Positions 43,879-55,652 of a stretch of 64,000 bases of DNA are shown piece by piece. The notes beneath the pieces were generated by a model. The model ran no database searches and was not told the DNA's origin. It saw only the letters and a list, made by a program, of their open reading frames with translations. Both the position numbers and the translations under genes were made by a program. This stretch comes from Przewalskia tangutica. Taxonomy: Eukaryota; Streptophyta; Magnoliopsida; Solanales; Solanaceae. The first letter of the stretch is position 1; the number at the start of each line of letters is the position of its first letter. The stretch spans positions 165,467,396 through 165,531,395 of the forward strand of contig CM056718.1 in the NCBI GenBank assembly GCA_029844215.1. The letters run 5' to 3'.

Positions 43879-44344
43879 CGATACTATCCCTCTCCCTCGA
43901 AAAAGGTGGTTCAATGTATCAATCCACGTATTATATTACTCTAGTTGGCAAATTTAAAAAAATGAACATTAAATTTAACTCAACTTCAAAAATTAATTCA
44001 TAAGGTAATAATTATCTAAGATCATATAAATAAATAATTTTTCTTCTCACGACCAATGTGGGACTTCAATACAAATAGCTCCCCATGCATATTACTGTGA
44101 GAAAGTGATTCAAGCTTGTCGCGACACTAGTAAAGAACAATATGGCTAAATATTCCTGGAATATTGTTGTTGTTGTAGTTAATGTTTACCCAATGAGATT
44201 ACTTAAAAGGAAATTTCATATTGATTGATCTATACTAAATAGTAAGTAACTTGTTATAACAAGTAAAAAGTGTATTAATGGTAGGAAAAAAAGTTGAATA
44301 ACATAATGTTTTTGTCTTCTCGGAGCTATAATAATTTGAGTTAC
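43879..44344. repeat. Left copy of a 467-bp direct duplication
   Basis: It is nearly identical to 45,949-46,415, with about six visible differences. It includes a diverged single TRIM-type LTR (about 43,972-44,074, ATTAAATTTAACTCAACTTC...AATGTGGGACTTC) and ends at GAGTTAC. It abuts the truncated Copia fragment at 44,345. Confidence 0.85.
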
Positions 44345-45948
44345 TAGTGTCTATGTGGATTTTTAGCCATAAAGAAAAATCTGATGGTTCTTTTGAGCGG
44401 CATAAGGCCCGACTTGTAGGTGATGGCAAGACTCAACAGGTGAGATTAGATTGCGGCGAGACATACATCCCAGTGGTTAAACCAGCAACCATCCGAATTG
44501 TTCTCAGTCTAGCCCTCTCAAAAGGATGGTTACTTCATCAATTGGATGTCAAGAATGCCTTCTTACATGGACACTTGAGTGAGACTGTATAAATGCACCA
44601 ACCATTGGGGTACAGAGATTCTCGATATCCCAATCATGTGTGTTTACTTAAAAAATCATTATATGGCCTCAAACAAGCTCCCAGTACTTGGTACAAGCGG
44701 TTTGCAGATTTTGTGTTCAACATGGGTTTCTCAAACAGCCGTTCGGATAATTCACTATTTATTTATCAACAGGGTAATCATACTGCTTATATTCTCTTAT
44801 ATGTATATGATATTATCCTAACAATCTCTTCAGACTCTCTTCGCAAGAATATCATGACCCAGCTGAGTTCCGAATTTGCTATGAAGGACCTTGGTCCACT
44901 TCACTACTTTCTAGGAATTGTGACACGCCACGCAGTGGTTTATTTCTTTTCCGTAAGTATGCATCGAGATCGTAGAACGGCCGAATGTCATCTTGCAAAC
45001 CTTCCGCAACTCCAAGATACCAAGTCAATGATTGCCATATCCGTAGTCCTTTCGCCAATCCGGCATTGTATCGCAGACGCGAGCTTTGCAATATCTCACA
45101 TTCACGGTGCCGATATTACATACGCGAAGACAACACGTGTGTTTGTTCACGACAATCCATGGAAGAACATACGACGACTCAAACGCATTGCACGATATAT
45201 TCGTGGCACTCAATTATGGATTGCATCCGCACTTCTTCCATGACCAAGCTTGTCACCTACGTACGCAGATCGGGCAGGGATGTCCAGACACTGCACGCCC
45301 ACCTCCGCTATCAAGGCCTTCCTGATAATTTAATATCACGGTCCTCCAAAAGGCAACCCACCGTATCACGTTCCAAAGGTGAATACCGCGCAGAGTCAAT
45401 GTTGGTCCGACTACGCCGATTCAGAATCTTTTACTTGAGCTTCATTGTCCTATTCCGACAGCCACTATGGTATATTGTGATAACATTAGTGCGATTTATC
45501 TCTCTGGAAATCCAATTCATCATCAACGCACTAAGTATATTGAGTTAGATATTCATTTTGTCCGTGAAAAGGTGGCTCGCGGACAGGTGCGAGTGTTACA
45601 TGTCCCGACGCGACATCGATTGCAGATATCTTCACAAAGGGCTTCCACGATCTTATTTGAAGAATTTGGATGACGCCTCAAGATTCGCCTCCTCCGACTT
45701 CGATCATGGAGTGTCAGAATATTTATTATTAATTACAATTAATAATATAATTATGTAAAATCTTATGTATATGGTAAATAGTATTATGTATTAATAGAGT
45801 AGTATTAATATATGAATATATTATGGGATAGGGAGGAGAATTTTAGGAAAGACTTAATCTTCCTATTAATTGTTACTTAATGTATATATTGTTACCATTT
45901 GGATGAATAAAGATTAAGGAAGTTTTACCATTTCTAAATAATTCTTAC
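44345..45948 (+). pseudogene. Truncated Copia fragment: reverse transcriptase to 3' LTR
   Basis: It starts inside the reverse transcriptase with MWIFSHKEKSDGSFERHKAR and continues through HQLDVKNAFLHGHLSE, KKSLYGLKQAPSTWYKRF and LLYVYDI (the catalytic YVDD reads YVYD here). RNase H pieces are SSKRQPTVSRS and YCDNISAIYLSGNPIHHQRT with ELDIHFVREKVARGQVRV. Gag, protease and integrase are absent. From about 44,920 to 45,440 the frame shifts every few codons, largely at places where CTG or CAG is expected and CG is present. An LTR-like tail follows from 45,712. Confidence 0.85.
45712..45948 (+). repeat. 3' LTR of the truncated Copia fragment
   Basis: It begins TGTCAGAATATTTATTATTA right after a GATCATGGAG purine-rich run and runs to the edge of the right 467-bp duplication. 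It is AT-rich, with AATAAA-like signals (GAATAAAG near 45,905). The matching 5' LTR is not present in the window, and the CA end is not clear. Confidence 0.55.
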
Positions 45949-46415
45949 CGATACTATCCCCTCTCCCTCGAAAAAGGTGGTTCAATGTATCAATCCACGT
46001 ATTATATTACTCTAGTTGGCAAATTTAAAAAAATGAACATTAAATTTAACTCAACTTTAAAAATTAATTCATAAGGTAATAATTATCTAAGATCATATAA
46101 ATAGATAATTTTTCTTCTCACTACCAATGTGGGACTTCAATACAAATAGCTCCCCATGCATATTACTGTGAGAAAGTGATTCAAGCTTGTCGCGACACTA
46201 GTAAAGAACAATATGGCTAAATATTCCTGGAATATTGTTGTTGTTGTAGTTAATGTTTACCCAATGAGATTACTTAAAAGGAAATTTCATATTAATTGAT
46301 CTATACTAAATAGTAAGTAACTTGTTATAACAAGTAAAAAGTGTATTAATGGTAGGAAAAAAAGTTAAATAACATAATGTTTTTGTCTTCTCGGAGCTAT
46401 AATAATTTGAGTTAC
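45949..46415. repeat. Right copy of the 467-bp direct duplication
   Basis: It starts CGATACTATCCCCTCTCCCT (one extra C compared with the left copy) and ends GAGTTAC at 46,415, where unique sequence begins. The high identity implies a recent event. Confidence 0.85.
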
Positions 46416-47635
46416 ATCTGGTAATCTATTGCATTCGCAATTCATAGCATATAGTTTTCGAGTTGTAATTCAATTTTTTTTTTTTACAGATACCTAGTTT
46501 AATTTCCTCTTCCCATAAAACTATATTAAATATCAATAGGAAACACAAAACTAAAAAAGAAAAAACAAAAATGAAAGTGATTAGCCACCATGGTCCTATG
46601 TTCCTGTGAATAAAATTTCACAATTTACTCCGAAATAGGCTGGTTGGTGAAGAAGAGAAATATGACCGCGCCACTAGCCTGATCCTCGCATAAACCTTCT
46701 TTGAGCTGAACTGGCCACACTGGGCTAAGTGTAGTTAACCTACGACGCGTTTGCGGTGCTATCATACAAATTTCTTACCCTCACAAGACTGAAAAGAAAG
46801 AATACCGCGGCCTTCACAACAAAAAAATTCACAATTTTTCATGATAAATGTCAACGTTAGGAGGTTAGAAAAATTAATATAGGTGGACCATAATAATTAC
46901 ACCAAGATATAAAATTATCTAACATGCTATACTCAGGTCACTCTCTAGTCTATCCTTAGCTTTGATTTTGATCTGTTACGTCAATCTCAACTAATCCCAT
47001 ACCTTAGAACTGGTCTTGCTGAATCTAAATAAATTTTCAAATAAAAAGGGAAAATAAGCAACCCAATTTATTTAGTACTATAAGAAATAAAAAGACTTTG
47101 CTACTTTCTTTTTGATAGTATTGGTCTCGTTTAGAGTATCAGTCTAGTCACTCAACTAATCCACTCGTAAAGTGCGTTTGGTATAGTAATAGTCTGATAA
47201 TTGAGACTTCGCCCCTTTATCGTCTTTTTTTATTTTTGGGAAAAGAAGTCATCTAATTTAAGATACTATAGAGAAGGAAGAAATACTATTTAGTAGGGAA
47301 TAAATTGTATGCCACAATTTTATTTCGTTCCTCTTTCATATTACTCTTTTGACAATTTTATACATCAAAATTAAAGAGATAGCATAAAGGACAATGTAAA
47401 ATTAATTCTCCTACAATTCATAACTACTAAGCAGTACATTCCAATTTACAAATTTTAATAGGGGTACCACCTCCTACGTTTCTCTATTAGGAATCGTTTG
47501 GTAGATGTATAAGAATAATGCTAAATAGAGTATATTAATAATATTGAGATTAGATTTACTGACATTAGTTATGTAGGGAATATTTCATATCCACAGTTTG
47601 GTTTGGTCTATTTAAAATAATATGCATTGCATAAT
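46416..47635. other. Intergenic, nothing recognised
   Basis: AT-rich DNA with homopolymer runs and stops throughout. A GC-richer patch at about 46,650-46,800 may be repeat-derived, but I cannot name it. Confidence 0.45.
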
Positions 47636-48207
47636 CACTACAACAAATCGCTTCAAAGAGGGCGAGTGTAGTCGCCCTCTCTCGGTGGAATATCGCCCCC
47701 TTAGATCAAAGGGGGCGATTTTTAGTCGCTCTTTAAGTCGTCTTATTACGTCTGTTGTCTTAGATCAAGAAGAGCGATTTTTCAAGTCGTCGCCTTTGGT
47801 AAGGACCAAATAGGGCGACTACATTCGCCATTTTTGAGATCCATCAAAAAGGGCGAGTGTAGTCGCCCTATTTGGTCTTTACCAAAGGCAGCGACTTGAA
47901 AAATCGCCCTATTTGGTGTGGTTCAAATAGGGCGACTACACTCGCCCTTTTTGAGATCCATCAAATAGGGCTACGTCACTCGCCCTTTTTTTGATATGGT
48001 TAAAAAAAGAAAAAAAATTAAATGCACCATCTGGGATTCGAACCCTGATCTGAACCGTGACAGTGTACAAATACACCCCAGCCAAGAATCGAACTCGGGC
48101 CTTTTTTGTGGAAATGTGTCATTCTATCACTAAACCCGCCATCAATACTTGTTATATTTATGCTCATAATCATAAATTCCTTGGCCGGTTCTAAAGTCAT
48201 TTTAACA
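47636..48207 (+). mobile_element. CACTA transposon end with AGTCGCCC subterminal repeats
   Basis: It starts CACTACAACAAATCGCTTCA, the CACTA (En/Spm) terminal inverted repeat. Many direct and inverted copies of GGGCGACT and AGTCGCCC follow within about 370 bp. Such arrays are the transposase-binding subterminal repeats of this superfamily. No transposase and no opposite end (TTGTTGTAGTG) is present, so it is a truncated or partial copy. Positions 48,015-48,130 are tRNA-like sequence unrelated to the repeats. Confidence 0.8.
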
Positions 48208-48412
48208 CACTACAACAAATCGGCTCAAAGAGGGCGACTGATTTATACCAAAAAGAGTCGCCCTTTTAATTTCACCAAAGGGGGCGACTTTCAAGTCGCC
48301 TTTTTTGGTATAACCAAAGGAGACGACTTGAAAAGTCGCCCTTTTTGGTCCTCACCAAAGGGGGCGACTTAAAAAGTCATTTTTTTTTGTCCTAACCAAC
48401 AAGTCGCCTGTC
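48208..48412 (+). mobile_element. Second CACTA end, same orientation, cut off
   Basis: It begins CACTACAACAAATCGGCTCA and carries the same GGGCGACTT/AAGTCGCC repeats. It is interrupted at 48,413 by TGTCACGATCC, the start of a different repeat. Having two left ends in a row means a tandem or nested arrangement, not a complete element. Confidence 0.75.
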
Positions 48413-50794
48413 ACGATCCGACCCCGGGCCCGCGACTGGTGCCCTTACAGGTATACCTCAGAGAAAATCAGCGGAACATACATGAAACTTATAAATAAAA
48501 TAATAGAACAGAAATAAACAACAGGTTAGCCGATAGGGCTACCTTCCTGGACATATATATATAAACAACCGAAGCAGTTGCCTCCTTTCCTTTACAAATC
48601 GACCCACACAGTGACTCATGCACTTAAGAGTTTTAACATAATAATCGTGGACAGTGGCTCCCGCCATACCCCGAATATACATGAATCTACTACCTCGTGG
48701 AAAATCGTATCAAGAGATAAGCCTCCGAGCAAATGGAGCTTTCTCAAAATCAACCGAGATCCAAGAGCAAGTGATCACCAACCTGGTACCTAAACTCATG
48801 CATTTAACATAGCCTCGGGCCGCATAACAAAAATTTAATATGGAATGTAATATAACGACAAAGAAACAAATCATAATCGCACAAAAGAATGACAGTGACA
48901 AGTATAAAAGTATATACTGATCCTCGCCGTGTCATTACCACTTATGAACTTAATCGCACTTTATTATCTTTTCCCATTTTCAATAAAAGTTATAATCACA
49001 CTCTTATGTACATGATTAGGGAAATCATTAAGTTCATTACCATAAAACTTACTTATCTTTCATAACACAATCCGCCCTTTTTACGAGGACGATATACTAC
49101 CCTACCAATCCAGACGCGATCAAGTCACACAAAATAGCAAAGTGTGGCCGTGGAATCCCCATCACCGCCGATACTATAAGTGTAAAATATAACCACGTGA
49201 CGCGCCCGTGGCATCCCACCTCACCGTCATGCATACATACACAATACATATATATATCTCCCGCCTGTGGAATCCTACATCACCGCCGACTATAAGTGTA
49301 AAATATAAATACGGGTCTCACGCCCATAACATCAATCAAGCAGTGGTATAACGCCTTGGGGTTACCCTCATTTATACTCTTACCCGGAGCAGGGGTAAAG
49401 CAGTGGTATAGCATCTCGGGGTTTACCTCACTTATACTCTACCCCGGAGAAGGTGGTACAACGCCTGGGCTTCTCATTTATACTCTTACCCTATCTCAAC
49501 CTACCGACAAACAACACATAAAGCAGTGGTACAAATGCCTGGGGTTTACCCTCACTTATACTCTTACCCTCAAGAATGTGGTACAACGCCTCGGGCTTGC
49601 CTCACTTATACTCTTACCCTATCTCGATCGACCATCAAACAAGACATAAGCACTACTATGTCTTTATAAAAATCCGAATTTAACCCAAGTACTACAAATA
49701 ATGGAAGATACCCGAATCCCACATCACCGCTTCAGACGCCCAAGTAACCTACAACAAGACACTACTTTCCAACCGAGAGTCACAAGAACATAATAAAACA
49801 TAATACTTGTACTCAAAGGCTATCACCAACACACATAGGTTAATTCTCAATTAACCAAGCCAAAGTACTTATCAAGGCACAAATAGAATAGTTCTCATTT
49901 AACAAGCCAAAGTACTTATCAGGGCGCACTTAGACAAATTCTCAATTTATCAAGCCAAAGTACTAATCAAGGCACACTTAGACAAATTCTCAATTTATCA
50001 AGCCAAAGTACTAATCAAGGCACACTTAGACAAATTCTCAATTTATCAAGCCAAAGTACTAATCAAGGCACACTTAGACAAATTCTCAATTTATCAAGCC
50101 AAAGTACTAATCAAGGCACACTTAGACAAATTATCAATTTATCAAGCCAAAGTACTAATCAAGGCACACTTAGACAAATTCTCAATTTATCAAGCCAAAG
50201 TACTAATCAAGGCACACTTAGACAAATTCTCAATTTATCAAGCCAAAGTACTAATCAAGGCACACTTAGACAAATTCTCAATTTATCAAGCCAAAGTACT
50301 ATCAAGGCATCACATAGAATTATTCTCAATTAAACAGGCCAAAGTACTACGTACGTACATTCTTTTCAAAAGACTCCTTTCCAAATAAAACTTCCCCGAT
50401 ACTAACAACCGTAGTATCAAGTCCTATCTACCTTTCAAGACAAGTCACAATACCTTTTTAGAAATACAATTACCGGCTTCTAAATCAAGTGACTTCTTCA
50501 TTAAAAACCTTAAGCAATTGGTACCTTTAAAACAATTTGCCCTTCCTTAATACAAGTTATTTCTTTGATTACTTCATTAGAGAAAACCATTCTCTTAACC
50601 TTCCATAAAGCCGTTATAACCAACTTCCCATAAAGCCGTTATAACCCTTTATGGTTTAGACCAACACGTTCCTTTTATAACCAAGAGACTTCTACTTTTT
50701 GAAACCAAGTATTATATACTTTCAAATCAATTCTCATAACTTTCAAAAATACAATTAGTCTCTTAACCTTTAGAAAACAAGTGACTCCTTTTAT
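48413..50794. repeat. Tandem-rich Gypsy LTR-like sequence
   Basis: It starts TGTCACGATCCGACCCCGGG, a common beginning of long LTRs of solanaceous Gypsy elements. It holds several classes of internal tandem repeat: TGGAATCC..CATCACCGCC (three times at about 49,146-49,290), units of GTGGTATAACGCC...TTATACTCTTACCC (49,341-49,620), and a 48-bp minisatellite. No coding domain is visible, and the right end is cut by or merges into the Tat element LTR at 50,795. The family assignment is from pattern memory only. Confidence 0.5.
49841..50349. repeat. 48-bp minisatellite, about 11 units
   Basis: Eight units lie exactly 48 bp apart from 49,935 to about 50,318. The shared unit starts CAAATTCTCAATTTATCAAG and goes on CCAAAGTACTAATCAAGGCA. 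Central units are identical or differ by one base. Two diverged units precede them and one follows. Homogeneous centre and diverged edges are the usual sign of recent expansion by slippage or unequal exchange. Confidence 0.9.
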
Positions 50795-53700
50795 TGTTGA
50801 CACCCAATTTTGACCCTCCCGTTCAGTCTTAACTATAAAATTATACTATTCTGCAAAATAATTTTCTATAATAAAATGCGACAATAGCACCGCATCTTAC
50901 GTAGAAGACTAAAACACTTTAGGTCTCGCGCCCGCATTTATTAATTTTAAGCCCTGACATAATTCTTAAATGATAATAAATAAATAACTACATAAAATAA
51001 GTAATTTAGCAATGACGCCGTGTTAAATAGAATATTCGCATTTTTTTTTACTAAAAGCAAGGCAATTTCGTAATTCGTAATTTAATTAATTTCAATCTAA
51101 TACATGCATTTTTAATAGCGTCGCATTTATAAAAGCATTAGGCAGTCCTTAATATCATATTTGCATTTAGCATTTAAATAATTTAATAATAGTCTAAACC
51201 CCGTTCAGTTTTAATTTAACTTCGCGAAATACGCATAATAAATAAGTTTTAATAACGGCATCGCTTTATAAATATTAAGCCCTAATTAATTAGCACGCCC
51301 GTCTTTATTTTTGTAATAATTTAGATTAATAAATCACCTAATAATTTAATCACAATTTTTTAATTCCTAATTTACCACTAATTAATTTTACCCAATTTTT
51401 CCTAATATTTTACACTAATTAATTTTACCTAAACAAACCCCTAAAACTAATACCCAAAAAACTAACTCTAATACCTAAATAACTACCCAAATTAATTAAC
51501 CCCTATACCTACCCACGCCTACCACTTACCCGTCGCCCAAACACAACGCCCCTATTTTCCTTCACCCCATCTCCCTAAACCCATAACCTTTGCTTCCTTC
51601 CCATCGATCACCAAATTTCATCAAGAAAAAAAAAAAACCCAGAGCCCCTACCTCGCCGCCGCAATAGCCCTTCCTCGCTCCCATCACCCCCAAACCACGC
51701 CATACCCATACTGTCCCCAACCAACTCCTCTCTGTCACCCGACACACGCCCATGCCCTGCACTCCCCAAAATTCGCGATTTGAACCAGCAAATCATCCAA
51801 AAATCAGACCTCTAACAGCTCTTTTTCGAATTCAAACCCCATATTTCACCTACAAAAGACCCTTCGCTTCTTCATCGGAGGGACCCAAAATCGTAATTTA
51901 TCCGCATATCATCTATTCGCTTCTTCGCTTTAGAATTCTTGCGCTTAAGCTTTGTTTTCTTCATTCGCACTCACATACATATTCTTCGAGTGAATCGACG
52001 AGTCGAACGCGCTTCTCGCCTCGGTTAAGGTCAAGAAACTCACCCATTTTTAGTTCTCGCTATTTAATATGTATTATATGGTCCGGTGATTCGATGTTAT
52101 ATTAATCATCGTTTTTCGATTATTGGTCGTTGTTAATTTTGACATTATGTTGATTACTTTTCAAATTTATTCATCATCTTCGATCGTTGGTTTGTCATTG
52201 GAGCTTATTAGCTCGCTTTACGCTGTCATATACCACGACTATTCTTGAATCCTTGCCGTGTTTGTCGAGTTGTCGCTTGCCGCTTGAGTTTACTAGGTTG
52301 CATATTGATATGCCAAGGCCATTATCCGCTTTTTCCAAGCTATTATCGAGCCCGATTAATCTCGAGTTTTCATCCTGCTTAGTAAAAATTATATCGCGAT
52401 AAAAGGATGTTCTATAATGTCGGGCTTGTTTTTCCTATGATTCATGATACATATTGATATGAGATGTAAGTTGAAATAGACTTAAAGAGTGACCGATTAG
52501 TACGCCAATTTGTTTTGAGTTATTTTAACTGGCCGCTTTATCCACGTTGGAAGTGATCTATTTGAACATGAAAATGAGTCATCAATATGCATTATATAGG
52601 TCAGACGATCTCATTATATGTTGGTTGTTGCTTTTATCCTAATCTTCTTATCATTTAGATCTGGCTGGGACCGCTTTAAACATATCTAAAGGAATGTGGG
52701 TCACGAGTCTATTAAGTTCATCGGTAGTATTGTGACTATTTCTTGAACCTTTACGTGTATCTACCAAGTCGCCGCCATCGCTTATAGTCACAACATATTC
52801 GCACAATACATCTAGGTTTGAATATGGTAAACGAGCCTAACCGCATGTAATATATAGGCACCGTTTCTCTTCCGTGATATATGATTAACACGATCCAAAC
52901 AATTGGAAATTTGAACTTGTTAACTATGTGCATTTGTTTAAAGTGATTGTTGAGTTGTGAAATTATGCATTCTTGTAACATGAAATGATTAGAAGTTGTA
53001 CTTAAATATTCTTAGCTTGGTCAGGTTACCATTACCCGATCTCCTTTGATGTATGTTGTTTGTTGTCCCGATAAATCATTTCTCTTATCACAGCGAGATC
53101 CAACAAGTTTCAAGACTTCTTTATTTTATTTTTATATTTTACCTTTGATCGAGAGTATGAACCCTCCGAATGGTTTTAAGAGTATGTCCAACCTTTAAAG
53201 AACTATGTTAGGTTTGTCTATGCCTCATCGCTTTATTATATCCCCAACACTAGATCGAGGCATAAAACGAGTCAAGCACTTTGTCGAGCCAATTTTATCT
53301 GCCGAATTGACTTCACTGTTGTCGGGATGATATTATCGTCTATTGGATTTACTTCATGGGGTTGTTTCACGCTGATTTCACTTTTGTTTTCGCATCGTTC
53401 TCGATCGATTTTTAGCCATTTCGCCATCGATTTGACTATTTTTGGCTTGATTTTTGGCCTTGTTGTTGCTGGTTTTCTGACTGATTTTCTGGCTGTTTCG
53501 CGGACTGGTTTTTGGTCATTTTTCGGACTGATTTTCAGCCCTGTTATTTATCGCTTTGATCGTCATGACCGATTTTGGCCATTTTCGGACTGAATTTCAG
53601 CCACATTTTTACTGGTTTTGGCCTTGTTTGACTGCTGGTTTTGGGCCAGTCTCCGGACTGATTTTTGTCTAGTTTTGCTACTAATTTTACCGTTCACTGG

Positions 53701-55010
53701 ACTGATTTTTTCGGGTCATTTCGCCACTGATTTTGGTCATTTCGGATCGATTTTCAATACTGACTGGTTTCACTGCTCAGATCGATTTTCAGCCCATGTT
53801 CGACTGATTTTCACTGCTCAGATCGATTTTCACCATGTTCGACCGACTTGCACCCCTGCTCGATCGCTGCTTTGATCTTTGGGCCATTCTGCTACTGATT
53901 TTGGCCTCTTTTTGCTGCTGGTCCTGGGCCATTTTTGGACTATTTTTTGGCCATTTTGCTATTAATTTTGGGTCATTTTCTTTGCTTAGATCCGTGAGTA
54001 ATAAAATAGTGTTTAAGTTTATATGAATACTTTATTTATTTGCATTATCAGATACCGCTTGCGCTATACTAATCCTCTTCTTTCTTTGATTTACATGAAA
54101 TGCACGGAGCAACGAAGAGTCCCGCATGAGACTTATCCTCACTCACCAAACGAAGACCCGCCTCGTGTTCCTTGCATTCTTCCGCTCAGATTTTCAAACA
54201 ACGGTACGGCCGATTTATGTCAACTGCCCCGAGTCGCTTCTTTATTACTATTCCTTAATTCCGCCATTTACTTTGATGTAATTTAATTTATCGCACTTCT
54301 ATAATTTGTTTAGAATAGGTAGACTTAGGATTAATAACTTAGAAAGCGGGTAGTTCTAAAATCTAAACCCAACGCTAGCTCATTTTAGGCTCAAGTATGC
54401 ATGCCTAAGCTCTCAAAACAATTTAGTTATTTTCTTATGATCATGAGCATTACAAAATAATATGATTTCAATTTTCATTAGACTCCTAAAAAATAATCAA
54501 TTTTTGCAATAAAAATCCTCTTTATTATCAAGTGCAAAACCCATTTTTAAATCAAGTTATTCAAATAGGTATTTTCATAAAAAGATTAATTTTTACATGC
54601 AACATATAAATTCCCAATAAACCATTTTTGTGCATTTTTAATAAACCTCATGCAATTTTATCAAATATATGCATACATCTTTCAAATAAATATCTGCAAC
54701 ATCTTTTCTTAAATTTTATGCTTTCCCAAAACATGCATTTTTACATATAGTAATTAACCCTAAGTTTGAACGGACAATCAAGTTAGCGGATCCTTTAGAT
54801 GCCTAAACCCTTCCCTTTAGGATAATAAAGAACCCTTACCTAATCTCACATAGCTTTCGCACCTTTAAAACGGAGATCATTCGTAGTATTTTATGCTACA
54901 TTTTAGGTGTCCTAATTCACTATAATAATTGTGGCGACTTTAAAATAGCATTTAGAATCAAACCACGCGTGAATGCAATCCCGCTTCCGCTCCTACGAAA
55001 ATGGGCATGT
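50795..55010 (+). repeat. 5' LTR of the Tat/Ogre-type element
   Basis: About 4,216 bp, unusually long but normal for Ogre-like elements. It includes a C-rich, pyrimidine-heavy block at 51,470-51,760 and a low-complexity block at 53,380-53,990. The right border is set by the primer-binding site and may be off by several bases. Confidence 0.65.
53380..53990 (+). repeat. Degenerate short tandem repeat inside the LTR
   Basis: Words such as GACTGATTTT, TGGCCATTTT and GGTCATTTC recur every 20-40 bp. The open frames here (53,327-53,593, 53,618-53,875) translate to monotonous Phe/Gly/Leu-rich peptide and are artefacts of the repeat. Confidence 0.7.
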
Positions 55011-55652
55011 ACGGCGACTCCAATCGGGATATTTAGGTTCTTAACCATAACAAACATAGGTTAATTATCGTGGCTTTATTTTTCTTATCCGCTTAAAAAT
55101 GCTTCTTCGTGTTTTACATTCATTTGCTTTTATGTTTTGTCTAAATTATTCTACTTTACATATAAATATTTGCATATTGTATTAATCGCTATTTGTTACC
55201 GCTTTCCTTAAACCGACATTCCGCCATATTTCTTCCACTGAAAATTCACACAATCACACACTCACGCTGGCGTGCTTCACAAGACCCGCAAATTTCTTTC
55301 AAAATATCCAAATTTTAGAGAGCTGGCGCATGCGAGTTAGATCGGTTCGTCTGATCACCGCGTAGCCTTCTCACTCGAGTTGTCCGCTCAGAACTCAAGG
55401 CCTAGAAAACCAAATCTTAGAAACTTAAGATAGAGCTATACCACCCTTTTTTAAGGCACGCACGCATTTACCCTAGGTGGATCAATCCGCATTGACACCA
55501 CAATTAGAAGACACCAAATTGGTCAACGGTTATTATAACTCGCGCCCAAAAGCATATTATGTGTTGCATAGTCATGATAAACAAAACCAAGCCTGAAGTT
55601 GAAATGCCTAAAGTGGGAAAATGCATACTAATTTTTTGTATTATTTCTTTAG
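55011..55652 (+). other. Primer-binding site and leader of the Tat element
   Basis: The primer site (55,012-55,030) is followed by about 620 bp of untranslated leader. There are no conserved frames. The first plausible gag codon is the ATG at 55,653 (MEPIPQRRMVNGIPSK). Confidence 0.5.

Noticed and set aside
47636..48412. CRISPR-like array from regularly repeated GGGCGACT
   Set aside because: Repeats are 8-bp, inverted as well as direct, irregularly spaced and next to CACTA ends in a plant genome.
51562..51796. Glycine-rich minus-strand frame at 51.6-51.8 kb
   Set aside because: It sits within the Tat LTR over a C-rich block; no domain and no splice context.
53327..54026. Membrane protein gene suggested by Phe/Leu-rich frames
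   Set aside because: The hydrophobic look comes from TTTT-rich degenerate tandem repeats inside the LTR; three frames give similar peptide.
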